Origin: Polyangiaceae bacterium
Lineage (GTDB): Bacteria > Myxococcota_A > Polyangia > Polyangiales > Polyangiaceae
Length of the DNA: 64,000 nt
NCBI GenBank assembly: GCA_025353725.1
Contig: JANXOF010000053.1
Location: forward strand, 62,001-126,000
Reading direction: 5' to 3'
The notes under the pieces were generated by a model, which did not search any database, was not told the origin of the DNA, and was given only the letters and a program-made list of their open reading frames with translations. Every line of letters starts with the position of its first letter. Position 1 is the stretch's first letter. Shown piece by piece: positions 33,821 through 42,997 of this stretch. The translations under genes and the position numbers were made by a program.

Positions 33821-35232
33821 ACAGCAGCGACGAGACACTCCTTCTCCCGCCCACGGAACCGATGGCCGCGGACGGACTGCAGGACGAGTTGGGCCCCGGG
33901 ACGCGCGTGGGCGGCTACGAAGTCGTCGTCCGTATTGCCCAAGGTGGGTGCGGCTCCGTCTACGAGGCCGTGCACGGGATTCATGGGACGCGCGTGGCCA
34001 TCAAGCTTTTGCGGAAGGACTTTGCCGAGTCGCGCGAAATGGTTGAGCGATTCATCCTCGAAGCGCGCGCGGTAAACCTAATTAGACACCCCAATATTGT
34101 CGACATTTTCGAATTTGGGATCACGGAGGATGGTCAGCCGTACCACGTGATGGAGATGCTCGAAGGAACGGGCCTCGACCGAAGGGTGCGGGACCGAGGC
34201 AGGCTCGACGAAGCTGAAGTTCTCGAAATTCTCGAACCCTTAGGCGCCGCGCTGAGTGCTGCGCATAGCCACGGCGTCGTCCACCGCGATCTCAAGCCGA
34301 GCAACATCGTCGTCTCGGCCGTGGCCGATGGATTACGCGTTACCGTGGTCGACTTCGGAATCGCAAAGCTGCTGGATGTGCCCGAGGGACAGGCCGGACT
34401 GACGGCCGTGGGGAGGAAGTTGGGAACCCCCGTATCGATGGCGCCCGAGCAGATTCTAGGCGTCGGAGTTACCCATCTCGCCGACGTCTACGCGACCGGC
34501 GTGCTCCTGTTTTTTTGCCTTACGGGTCGCTTCCCTTTCAAGTTCCGCTCACCGCAGGAACTGGAACACGCGCACCTCGCCATACCGCCACCCGCGCCGA
34601 GCAGCGTAGCGCCGGTGTCACCCGGAATCGACGCGCTCGTCCAGCGTTGCATGGCCAAAGACCCGCGCGCACGATTCCAAAGTATGGACGCCGTAGTTCA
34701 AGCATTTCGCGGCGAAATTCTCGTTCGCAAACAAAGCACTAAGGCCACGCTCGCGAAGGAAGCCGTGGCCATGTATGTCGATGTGGAGTCGAGTTTCGAA
34801 ACCGAGGACGGCGAGGACAGCGAGAACGACGAGTTCGCCATCCTCGACGACGCGGCCTCGGTCATCGAACGGGTCGAGCAGGATCTCACCGCATGGGGCT
34901 GGGAAATTGCCGTCCGAACAACCTCCGTTGTACTCGGTGTCAGGTTTTCGGATTCGGACGGAGAGAGCTCGGATGGGCCGGCAACGTTACGCGCGGCGGC
35001 GGCTCTAGCTCAGGCGCTTGCGGAGTCTCTCACTCGGCGCGCGGCTGCAAATAAGGCGAACAAAGTCACGCTCGCCGTGCGGCTCGACAGTGCACTCGAG
35101 AACGTCGACGCCGCGGGTAAGAGATTTCTCACGGGCCCCCTACTACGCGTCCACACATGGTGCTCTGACGTAGCGATCCCAGACGTGCGGGTGAGCGGCA
35201 AGCACGATGCTCCTCCGCAGGACGAGACCTGA
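33817..35232 (+). CDS. Ser/Thr protein kinase coupled to the FHA-sigma54 activator
   Basis: 471 residues. Kinase motifs: IAQGGCGSVYEAVHG, AIKLLRKD, VVHRDLKPSNIV, VVDFGIAKLL, SMAPEQILG; all catalytic residues appear intact. The C-terminal 150 residues (after about 320) form an unrecognised, non-membrane region containing ETEDGEDSENDEF and an Ala-rich helical stretch; no transmembrane segment was seen. The overlap with the FHA-activator gene suggests it phosphorylates that protein or a common partner. Confidence 0.9.
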   Translation: MNSSDETLLLPPTEPMAADGLQDELGPGTRVGGYEVVVRIAQGGCGSVYEAVHGIHGTRVAIKLLRKDFAESREMVERFILEARAVNLIRHPNIVDIFEFGITEDGQPYHVMEMLEGTGLDRRVRDRGRLDEAEVLEILEPLGAALSAAHSHGVVHRDLKPSNIVVSAVADGLRVTVVDFGIAKLLDVPEGQAGLTAVGRKLGTPVSMAPEQILGVGVTHLADVYATGVLLFFCLTGRFPFKFRSPQELEHAHLAIPPPAPSSVAPVSPGIDALVQRCMAKDPRARFQSMDAVVQAFRGEILVRKQSTKATLAKEAVAMYVDVESSFETEDGEDSENDEFAILDDAASVIERVEQDLTAWGWEIAVRTTSVVLGVRFSDSDGESSDGPATLRAAAALAQALAESLTRRAAANKANKVTLAVRLDSALENVDAAGKRFLTGPLLRVHTWCSDVAIPDVRVSGKHDAPPQDET

Positions 35233-35390
35233 CAACCTGCACACGATCTGGACTCAAGGGACAAGCGTCAGGCTGGCTGTCAGACCCATAGCGCCGCGGT
35301 TCGGGCATTTCCAACCTGGCATCAAGGGTGCAGCTCCGGCTTCGTCCGCTTCGAACCTGAGTCTAAGAGGAACATGTCGAATCACTCCAC

Positions 35391-35420
35391 GTCCCGCAGT
35401 GTCCCGCAGTGTCCCGCAGT
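35391..35420 (+). repeat. Tandem repeat, three copies of GTCCCGCAGT
   Basis: Perfect 10-bp repeat in three copies. Because 10 is not a multiple of three, each copy gain or loss shifts frame. It spans the apparent start of the decayed lipoprotein gene (GTG at 35409). Confidence 0.9.
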
Positions 35421-35692
35421 TCTCGCGCGCTTCAGTTCGGTCTTGCGGCATTTGTCATGACGGTCGCCGTGGCAGGCTGTTCCGAGCAGAATTCGGAAGC
35501 TCATCGAGCTGGGCTGCGAGTACCACACAGCCGCGTAAGCGGGCGAACGTAATGTACACACTTCTCGCGGACGCCAAACCAAGTGGAGCGGCTTGCCGTG
35601 GGTCCTACGAGTGTCGCGGTGGAAACTGCGACGCGCCGCGCGGGGAAGCTCAGGGCGTATGCAGCAACGGCTGGTACGGTAATACCAACTAG
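35409..35692 (+). pseudogene. Frame-shifted Cys-rich lipoprotein gene (putative)
   Basis: From the GTG at 35409 the frame reads a lipoprotein signal: SSRALQFGLAAFVMTVAVAGC, lipobox VAGC, then SEQNSEAH, and stops soon after. In another forward frame the end of the region encodes GAACRGSYECRGGNCDAPRG and GVCSN, a typical small Cys-rich repeat ending with a stop at 35692. The two halves look like one small lipoprotein split by a frameshift. A sequencing error is the alternative. Confidence 0.4.
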
Positions 35693-35758
35693 TCCACAGA
35701 TTCGCGAGAGAAGCTCTGCACGCGATACGCGCTGGAGAGAAGCTTCCGATCCCGAGAG

Positions 35759-38700
35759 ATGCGTGCGACCATCGTCGGTGTGCGATGTACGCAATGCGGG
35801 AGGAGAGCGCGAAGCGTTTTTTCGAGTGTTTGTTCCGTCCACGCTGTCGGTTTGGTCAGCGGCGACGAACGCGCGCGTGGGTTTTCACCACCGCGGCTCG
35901 GCCCATCGTTTCGCAGTTGGGCGGTGGTTAAGACCTTAGGCCACGGAGGGTTCGGCTCGGTTTATCTCGCGACCGGCGACCAAAGCGGTCGTTTGGTCGC
36001 GCTCAAAGTCGCTTTCGACAGCGACGAGGCACGCGAGCAACTCCGGCGTGAGGCAGCGGTGCTTACGGGCCTCGAAGGAGTCGGCGCCCCGCGTGTCCTG
36101 CACGACTCAAGCTCCGAAGACGTGCCGTTCCTGGTCACCGAACTTATCCCCGGCGTGGGCCTCGACGAGGCCATGGCCGACGGTTCGGTCGTTCCGGGCC
36201 CAAACGCCGTGAAAATAGGCCGAGCGTTGGTTCGCGCGGTCTACGAGCTCCACCGCGCGGGCGTCGCGCACGGCGACCTTAAGCCAGAAAACGTGCTTGT
36301 CGAAGCCGACGTTTGTCGTCTCATTGACTTCGGGCTCGCGCGACGCACCGGGACGGTCGCCGCCCCCGAGGGCGCAGTCACCACGACCCAAACCGCGTTC
36401 GACCGCGTCGTAGGAACGGCCGAATACATGGCTCCCGAACTCGAGGCAGGGGGTCGGCCCATCGACGAGCGAAGCGACGTCTACGCCTTGGGCGCCATCC
36501 TTTTCGAGCTGGTCAGCGGACGACCTCCATTTTTTGGGTCCGGAACCGACGTTCGGCTGGGTCATAGGGCGCAACGGGTGCGCGGCCATGCGCTACGCGA
36601 CGTGCCGTCCGGGATGCGCACTGCGATTCTCCGGGCGCTCGAAAAAAACCCGGTCGAACGATTTCCTTCGGCCGTCGAAATGGCGGACGCCCTCGATGGC
36701 TCCGTCTCACTACTCCCTCCTCCGCCCACGTCGGTGCGGGGTACCGGCCTCGAAGTCCCGACAGGGCGAATTCTCGTGGCCTCCGGGTCACGCGCGCTTG
36801 TCGCCCTGCTCGCCGTCGCAGAAGACCGCGCCACCGAAAACCTCACGGCACTCGTTGAAGCGCGATGGGGCGAGCTCGTGGCTAAACGCGCCAACTGCTT
36901 GGTTTTTGCATGGCCCGCGCGGGCGGCGCGCCACCCCGTAGAAGCGGCCGTCGCTTGCGCGCGCGAGCTGCTTGCGAGCGGCGCGTTGCCAAGAGCGCTC
37001 GTCGATTTCGGATACCTCTCGATGAGTCAACGGGCGGGCGGGCGCACGGCGTACGGAGGCCCGTTGCTCGGGTCCGTCACGAAAGGGTGTGCCGCGCTCG
37101 ACACGGACGGCGTGAGCCTAACCGCCGCCGCGGTCGACGCCTCGCGATTCGCGTCTGGGCGCTCGCCAACATCGAGCGCACCGCGTCATGTGGTCCAGCC
37201 GTTAGACGTGCTCGAGGCCGAGCAAGGCCGGCTTGTCGAGCCTGAACTCCTCGAGCGCGCGCGCACACTCGCGGCCATCGACGTCGCCGCCGTGGCGAGT
37301 CGCGGCGGCCCCGCTCATCTCGTCACGGTGATAGGCGGCGCCGGTGTGGGGAAGAGCGCCATCGTTCGCGCGCTCGAGCGACGCCTCGCGGACAGGACGG
37401 TAAACGTCCTTCAGGGCCGGAGCTCCGAAGACGTTTCGCTCCGAGCGTTTCTCGCGCTCCTTGGTGGCCTTTCCGAGGTCGCCCCAGCGGCCGAAATCGC
37501 CTCGGCTTTGGCTGAAAAGGCTGACCTGTCAACGCGTGAAACGCACCTTGCGGCCTGCGTCCTAGGTCTTGGCGCCAGTGACGCCCTCGACCTTCCCGCC
37601 CACGGTTTTCGCGCAGCTCTGGCTGAACTCATCGTCAAACTCATTCTGCTTCCGGGCATGCCACCGACCGCCCTCCTCGTGGACGATGCGCATCTCTTGC
37701 CGCCAGTCTTGCTCGACGTCTTGGAGCTCGTCACAACGGCCGGCGTCAACGCGCCGCTTCTTGTCGTCGTCGCGGCGCTCCCTTCGTTTGAGCGCTCTCG
37801 ACCGGCCTGGAGTTTACGCGCGTCGGCGTGCGTCCGCGTCGAACTCGAAGCACTCTCGGCGGAGGCCGCGATGCAGCTCGCGGCGACGCTGCTTCAACCC
37901 GCCGATCAGGTGCCCGAAGAAGCTCTCCTGCGGCTCGCCGAGCGGGCGGACCACAACCCGCGCGCACTGACGGAGCTCGTGGCATTCCTAAAACGCAGCA
38001 AAGGCGTTCGAAAGCGCGGAACAGGAGGCGCGTATTACCTCGCCCTCGAGGTACTCGCGCAGCTTCCGGACAGGTCGCGAGAGGAATGGCTCGCCGAGGA
38101 GCAGATACAGGGCCTCGCCGCACCGCTGGCGACGCTGGCAAGTGCGCTCGCGGCTCTCGGAGCGCGCGCCTTACGCACCACGATCGACGCCTATTTCGAC
38201 GATCTCGACGCGACGGGGCTCGGGGTGGAACTGACCCTCGATCTCAGCGTCGGATTGCGGTGCCTCTTAGAGGAGGGCATCCTCGAGGGTGATCCGCGAG
38301 GGGCGATCGCGTTCCGCACGCCGTTTCATCGTCACGCGTTGTTGGGTCGTCTCGACCCTGCTTTCCGTGCGGGACTTTACGAAACCGCGTACCGAACGAC
38401 CCGCCATGTGGTTTCACTCGATGACGCCGGAGCGTGCGAGCAACTCGCGGAACTTGCCGCCGCGTGCAGCCGGACGGACGAAGCCATAGCGCTGCTGGAT
38501 CGCGTTCTGCTCGCTCGCTCGCGAACGGCAGACTTCGTCGCCCTCGAACGCGCATGTTCGCGCTACCTGGAGCTTGCGAGCGCCAGCCCGGCGTTGCCGA
38601 CCGCGTCGGTCTTGCGAAAAAGGGCTATCGCTCGCGTCCGAACGGAGCGCGTCGAAGACGCAAGCCGTGACTTACTGGAGGCCCGTGAGCGAGCGAAAGC

Positions 38701-39727
38701 GACCGGCGATCGGGAGGAAGAAGCACGGGCGCTGCTCGACCACGCGCTCGCACTCGACCGCCTCGGCGAGTACCCGCGCGCAGCCGAGCTGGTGAACCAA
38801 GCCGTCGTGGTCGCCAAGGACCTTCCGAGCGATCTGCTCGGCGCCGAGTTCGAACTCGCACGCGGTCTCATCGAGTGTCGAACCAACGCGATGCCGACGG
38901 CTATCTTCTACATAGAAGAGGCAATACGTCGCGCGTCCGTCGACGCCGCAGCCCACTACGAGGCTCTTATTTTCGCACGCGTCATGCTTCCGTATCTCTA
39001 TGCTGGGCTCGCGCGACTCGACGAGGCAGAGCGTGCGTTCGAAGAGGCCGACCGGTTCGCGATAGCCAGCGGAGACGCGGATCGCGCCTGCTCGAACGCG
39101 TACAATCGTCATCTTCTCGACGCCGCACGGCACGATTATGCAAGCTACAAACAGACGCTGACCCGGGCGAGTGAGCTCTCTGCGCGGCATGGCCTTGCCT
39201 CCGTGCTCGTTCTTGCGCTCGGCGCACTGGCGATAGGGCTCATTCAAAATCGGGATCTCGACGAAGCCGACCGGTGCCTTACGCGAGCGCGCCGTGTAGC
39301 GCTCCACATTGGAGCGGCCATGCGCCTCTTTATCGTCGGCCTCGAGGCCCGTTGCAGCTTCTTCGGGGGCGATGAACCCGCCGCGCGCGAACGTCTTCTA
39401 GAAATGCGCTCGGAGATAGCGAGCGGTAGCGCGCTCTCCGCTGACTACGCACGCACGATGGTCGACGCCCTCGACCTCGCACTCGAACGAGCGCCCGCGG
39501 ACTCTTGGGAACGCCTCATCGCCGAGGTAACCTTACTCAATCCGCCAGAAGACGTCCTTGACGTGCTTCTGCTTCGGGCTGAAGCCGAGCGTCGTTCAGG
39601 GACGCCCGAGGCTGCTCTTCGAACGTTGGAGCGGGCTCTCGAGACGGCTTCGGTGACGCCCAACGTGGCTCGCGATTTCCTTCGCGAAGAGACGATTCAA
39701 CTCAGGACGAAGTTGTTTACGGCTTGA
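35759..39727 (+). CDS. Giant Ser/Thr kinase with cyclase-like, AAA ATPase and TPR-like regions
   Basis: 1322 residues. The N-terminus has a possible zinc knuckle (CTQCGRRARSVFSSVCSVHA, residues 10-29). Kinase: Gly loop GHGGFGSVYLA near 61, Lys83 in VALKV, catalytic loop AHGDLKPENV (HGD rather than HRD), DFG in LIDFGLARR, APE in EYMAPELEAG. About 345-470 resembles a degenerate nucleotide-cyclase-like domain. A signalling NTPase follows: Walker A VIGGAGVGKS near 525, Walker B ALLVDDAH near 640. The last 600 residues are helical repeats of TPR type. Such PknK-like architectures integrate signals in myxobacteria. It overlaps the convergent OPT gene by 31 bp. Confidence 0.87.
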   Translation: MRATIVGVRCTQCGRRARSVFSSVCSVHAVGLVSGDERARGFSPPRLGPSFRSWAVVKTLGHGGFGSVYLATGDQSGRLVALKVAFDSDEAREQLRREAAVLTGLEGVGAPRVLHDSSSEDVPFLVTELIPGVGLDEAMADGSVVPGPNAVKIGRALVRAVYELHRAGVAHGDLKPENVLVEADVCRLIDFGLARRTGTVAAPEGAVTTTQTAFDRVVGTAEYMAPELEAGGRPIDERSDVYALGAILFELVSGRPPFFGSGTDVRLGHRAQRVRGHALRDVPSGMRTAILRALEKNPVERFPSAVEMADALDGSVSLLPPPPTSVRGTGLEVPTGRILVASGSRALVALLAVAEDRATENLTALVEARWGELVAKRANCLVFAWPARAARHPVEAAVACARELLASGALPRALVDFGYLSMSQRAGGRTAYGGPLLGSVTKGCAALDTDGVSLTAAAVDASRFASGRSPTSSAPRHVVQPLDVLEAEQGRLVEPELLERARTLAAIDVAAVASRGGPAHLVTVIGGAGVGKSAIVRALERRLADRTVNVLQGRSSEDVSLRAFLALLGGLSEVAPAAEIASALAEKADLSTRETHLAACVLGLGASDALDLPAHGFRAALAELIVKLILLPGMPPTALLVDDAHLLPPVLLDVLELVTTAGVNAPLLVVVAALPSFERSRPAWSLRASACVRVELEALSAEAAMQLAATLLQPADQVPEEALLRLAERADHNPRALTELVAFLKRSKGVRKRGTGGAYYLALEVLAQLPDRSREEWLAEEQIQGLAAPLATLASALAALGARALRTTIDAYFDDLDATGLGVELTLDLSVGLRCLLEEGILEGDPRGAIAFRTPFHRHALLGRLDPAFRAGLYETAYRTTRHVVSLDDAGACEQLAELAAACSRTDEAIALLDRVLLARSRTADFVALERACSRYLELASASPALPTASVLRKRAIARVRTERVEDASRDLLEARERAKATGDREEEARALLDHALALDRLGEYPRAAELVNQAVVVAKDLPSDLLGAEFELARGLIECRTNAMPTAIFYIEEAIRRASVDAAAHYEALIFARVMLPYLYAGLARLDEAERAFEEADRFAIASGDADRACSNAYNRHLLDAARHDYASYKQTLTRASELSARHGLASVLVLALGALAIGLIQNRDLDEADRCLTRARRVALHIGAAMRLFIVGLEARCSFFGGDEPAARERLLEMRSEIASGSALSADYARTMVDALDLALERAPADSWERLIAEVTLLNPPEDVLDVLLLRAEAERRSGTPEAALRTLERALETASVTPNVARDFLREETIQLRTKLFTA

Positions 39728-41757
39728 ACGAGAACTCCGACGATGCTCTCTCCCGCAATGCCACCGGCCGCGATGGCGACGACATAGCGCTCAGCCCATG
39801 CCTTGTTTGCGGCGGTCGCGAACGCACCGAGCGCCGCGCCCATGAACATCGCGAGCGGATAGAAAAACGGAAGCACCATGCCGAGTCCAAGCCCCGTTGG
39901 AGAGGGCACCCAGTTTCGGTACCGCTTCGGCACAGTGAGCTCCGTCAGCGAGAGGAGAGCCCCGACCGCCAAGCCCACCTTAATGGCACTTTGCGACATC
40001 GGATGGAGGTTTCCGAGGCCATACTTGAAGACCTCGGCCACGGCCTTCCACTGCTGGGCACCGGGCGCTGGAAACGTCGGAGCCTTGAGATCACTGCCGA
40101 GCAACACGCTCGCGTCCGGAACGAGGATAAAAAAGCAAAGCGTGGTCGCAACCGTGCCCGTGAGGATCCCCGCGGCTTGGGCGGCGAACTGCCGGCGAGG
40201 ATTTGCCCCGAGCAAATAGCCACATTTCAAGTCATTCAGAAGGTCGGCACTGGAGAGCGACGCGCTCGCCGTGATCGCTGCAGTCTGCAGGTTTGCCGTC
40301 GAGCTCTGCGGAATGAGCACGCCGTACGTAAGCTGCATGATTTTTCCGAATGGGCCGCCAGGCGTGATGTCGGTCTCGCCGGTAGCGCGGCAAGCTACGA
40401 CGGCGAGCAAAAAGGTCATGGCGACCGCAAGGAGCCCAAGGTGAATAGGAATCTCGAAATAAACCCGCGCAACCACAATGACGCCCGAGCCGGCGAAAAG
40501 CATTCCGAATGCGAACCAACGCATCGGAACCTCGACGTCGCGGACGCGCCTCGCGGCCTCCAGTTCGCTGGGACTGAAGGTCTTCTTTCGCCCTGGCAGC
40601 AAGGCCTCGATGGCCCTTACCACCGTGCGCCACTGAGCGAGAAACGCGACGATACCGCTCGAGACGAGCATCGGGGCTCCCGTCCAAATGCCGATCTCCT
40701 TCCAGGCACTCCCGGGCTTGGTCACGGCCCCGACGGTGGCGCCGAGCGCATTTGTCCACATGGAATCCATCGCCGGAGGCGCAAGAAAGACGTTGAGAAA
40801 CAAGCCTCCCAGCACCATCCATCCGGTGATCCGTAGCCCAATGAGGATACCCGCGAAGACAAGCGCCACGCCGTGATCGAGTTGAATGTGAAAGTCGCTC
40901 AACTGAAAAGGAGCGCCATTCGTGTGAAGCTTCGAAGGGCCCGCCGTGAGCATCCGGTGGGTCCACGACTCCGGAAGCACGTTCGTAAGGCCGTCAAAGA
41001 GATTCGATTGACCAGGGATAAGCGTATCGCGGAGCGCTTTTCCGGACTTCGGGTCGACGCCCACTTTCTTGATATTAAGGTCTTTCAAAAGCGGAACGAG
41101 TCCTGAGAACGCCAGCGCCGCGAAAAGAACACGCGCGCGCTTTAGGGCTTCCGCGCCGTTGCTATAGAGGCCTTGCAGCGTGACGGCAGCGGCCGTCCCC
41201 GAGGGAAACTTCAGCTTTTCACGATTGATCATCGAGCGCTTCATCGGGATCGCGAGCACGACCCCGAGTCCTGCGACGAAGAAGATCCACATCGCGACGA
41301 CGGACCAAGGGATGTGGCGGCCTCCCGGTGCGTCCGTCGAGATCGAGAGAAGGAGCATCGCGGGAAGGGCAGTAATCGTCAAAAACCCTGTCGCGTAACC
41401 GGCGGAAGACGCGGTCGAGACGGCCGATGTGCTTTCGAGAATCGACAAGCGAGTCTTCGCGAGGCCGAACCGTTGGAGAGAGCTCCAAACGGCATAACTG
41501 AGCACGCACGCCGTGAGGTTGACGCCGAGAAACCAGCCCGTTTTCAGACCAATATAGACGTTCGTGAACGCCAGAAAGAACCCGAGGGCACTGCCCAAAA
41601 GTACAGCCCGCCGCGTGAACTGAGGCGCATTCCTTCGATAGGCTCGCGCATACCATTCGGCTTCGTCCATGAGCGCCACCTCCTCCGGCGGGATGGCAAG
41701 AGGCTTGCTAGCGTCGTGTTCTTCGGCGGTGCGCGCAGGCTGTTCAAAGAAGCTCAC
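39697..41757 (-). CDS. OPT-family oligopeptide/metal-complex transporter
   Basis: 686 residues with roughly 14-16 hydrophobic segments. FTRRAVLLGSALGFFLAFTN near the N-terminus, KLKFPSGTAAAVTLQGLYS and ATGETDITPGGPFGKIMQL are characteristic of the OPT superfamily (prokaryotic, COG1297 type). Import of small peptides or siderophore complexes driven by proton flow is the family function; the substrate here is unknown. It lies 20 bp after a CDP-alcohol phosphatidyltransferase gene on the same strand. Confidence 0.9.
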   Translation of the reverse strand: MSFFEQPARTAEEHDASKPLAIPPEEVALMDEAEWYARAYRRNAPQFTRRAVLLGSALGFFLAFTNVYIGLKTGWFLGVNLTACVLSYAVWSSLQRFGLAKTRLSILESTSAVSTASSAGYATGFLTITALPAMLLLSISTDAPGGRHIPWSVVAMWIFFVAGLGVVLAIPMKRSMINREKLKFPSGTAAAVTLQGLYSNGAEALKRARVLFAALAFSGLVPLLKDLNIKKVGVDPKSGKALRDTLIPGQSNLFDGLTNVLPESWTHRMLTAGPSKLHTNGAPFQLSDFHIQLDHGVALVFAGILIGLRITGWMVLGGLFLNVFLAPPAMDSMWTNALGATVGAVTKPGSAWKEIGIWTGAPMLVSSGIVAFLAQWRTVVRAIEALLPGRKKTFSPSELEAARRVRDVEVPMRWFAFGMLFAGSGVIVVARVYFEIPIHLGLLAVAMTFLLAVVACRATGETDITPGGPFGKIMQLTYGVLIPQSSTANLQTAAITASASLSSADLLNDLKCGYLLGANPRRQFAAQAAGILTGTVATTLCFFILVPDASVLLGSDLKAPTFPAPGAQQWKAVAEVFKYGLGNLHPMSQSAIKVGLAVGALLSLTELTVPKRYRNWVPSPTGLGLGMVLPFFYPLAMFMGAALGAFATAANKAWAERYVVAIAAGGIAGESIVGVLVQAVNNFVLS

Positions 41758-41777
41758 GGGCGGGAGCCTAACCCGAA

Positions 41778-42320
41778 TCAGTGCGCTCGCGCGCCGCTCT
41801 CACGCTGCCAGTAGCCCACCGCGGCGGCGACTCCAAAAGACGCAGTCGCCGCAAGAAGAAAGGGAACGACCGGCCACCTCGCGATCACCGCCACGACGGT
41901 CACGAACTCGAGCACCGTCGCCGTCTTCCCTATCCCGGTCGCCTTCCGCGCGTTCACAAGGACGCGTTTTCGCTCGCGGAAGAGCAACCAGCAAGCAAGC
42001 GGCACCTCGCCCGCCTCGCGCGTCGCGAGGAGAACCGCCTCACCGGGCGAAAGAAGACCCGTCGCTACCAGGGTGCCGACGACCGACGCCGCAAAAACCT
42101 TATCCGCGACGCCATCGACGAGCGCGCCGACGGATGTGGCCTGACCGAGCCTGCGGGCGACCCAGCCGTCGAGCACGTCGGAGACGGCGGCAAGGGCGAG
42201 CAGGCCCAAAGCGAGAGATACGTGGCCCGCGGAAAATGGAAACCCGAGGGCGAGCGGAAGGCGCACCGCGCTTAGAAGGTTCGGAAGGAGGAAGAGGTCG
42301 CCGATTCGATAGGTCGCCAC
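41778..42320 (-). CDS. CDP-alcohol phosphatidyltransferase family protein
   Basis: 180 residues with several membrane helices. The signature is complete: D48-x2-D51-G52-x2-A55-R56-x8-G65-x3-D69-x3-D73, in SDVLDGWVARRLGQ and GALVDGVADK. These residues bind metal and CDP-alcohol and catalyse phospholipid head-group transfer. The product (for example phosphatidylglycerophosphate or cardiolipin precursors) cannot be assigned. Genes downstream and upstream (OPT transporter, DUF2237 lipoprotein) are codirectional. Confidence 0.9.
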   Translation of the reverse strand: MATYRIGDLFLLPNLLSAVRLPLALGFPFSAGHVSLALGLLALAAVSDVLDGWVARRLGQATSVGALVDGVADKVFAASVVGTLVATGLLSPGEAVLLATREAGEVPLACWLLFRERKRVLVNARKATGIGKTATVLEFVTVVAVIARWPVVPFLLAATASFGVAAAVGYWQRESGARAH

Positions 42321-42418
42321 GCGAGCTGCGTCGTTGCATCAATCGCACCCGATCGAGGGGCCCTCGAGCTCGCTTATCGTGGGTGCTCAGACCGGAGGAG
42401 ATACCGCAGTGAGAAAGG

Positions 42419-42997
42419 TTAGCGGACCGACGTTCGATGCGCCCGCAGCTCGGTCGCGGGCACGACCGAGACCGCCGCTTGGTGTGTCGCCTCGATGACA
42501 ACGGGGGGCCCGACGCCGGCCTCGTTTGCTTCGCGCCAGCGTGCGGCACAAAGGCACCATCGATCGCCGGGCTTCAGGCCTTGAAATCCACCGCGAGGAG
42601 TCAGCAGATCGTTTCCGCGCGCTTTGCTGAATTGCAAAAAGGCTTGAGTCACTTCGCTGCAGACCACATGCACTCCCGTGTCGTCAGCGCCCGTCGAGCA
42701 GCGGCCATCGCGGAAGAAACCCGTGAGCGGCGAAGTCCCGCAAACCTCGAGGGGACGATCGTCGATGTTCTTGTCCGAGGCTTGAGAAGAGACGGGCGAA
42801 CTCGGCAACGCACACGCTTCCGCTGAGGTCGCTGGCGACGTCACGCCCGTAGGTCGCTGCGGCTTTGGCGGCTGCGACGGAGCCGCTGCCTCCGGGCGTG
42901 CTTCGGGGCTTTTGCACGCGCAAAAAAGCACGAGTGTGCTGGCCATGACGAATCCACGCGAAACGAACGTTCGCGAACTCAGGCAACCCGGCCTCAA
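42419..42997 (-). CDS. DUF2237-domain lipoprotein
   Basis: 192 residues. A signal peptide with lipobox (VLFCACKS; acylated Cys near residue 29) is followed by a Pro/Ser linker and then the DUF2237 domain: GFFRDGRCSTGADDTGVHVV, FLQFSKARGNDLLTPR, FQGLKPGDRWCLCAARW, VVIEATHQAA. DUF2237 is usually a free-standing cytoplasmic protein of about 120 residues, so a lipid-anchored form is unusual. Its ATG overlaps the stop of the glutaredoxin-like lipoprotein gene by 4 bp (42994-42997). Confidence 0.85.
   Translation of the reverse strand: MRPGCLSSRTFVSRGFVMASTLVLFCACKSPEARPEAAAPSQPPKPQRPTGVTSPATSAEACALPSSPVSSQASDKNIDDRPLEVCGTSPLTGFFRDGRCSTGADDTGVHVVCSEVTQAFLQFSKARGNDLLTPRGGFQGLKPGDRWCLCAARWREANEAGVGPPVVIEATHQAAVSVVPATELRAHRTSVR

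Larger units (their letters stand above)
35233..35758. other. Intergenic region with a decayed lipoprotein gene
   Basis: About 525 bp between two kinase genes. It contains a 10-bp tandem repeat and a likely frame-shifted Cys-rich lipoprotein gene (both listed). The rest holds nothing I recognise. Confidence 0.4.

Noticed and set aside
35391-35420. Possible CRISPR-like repeat
   Set aside because: The three 10-bp units are directly adjacent without spacers; simple tandem repeat.
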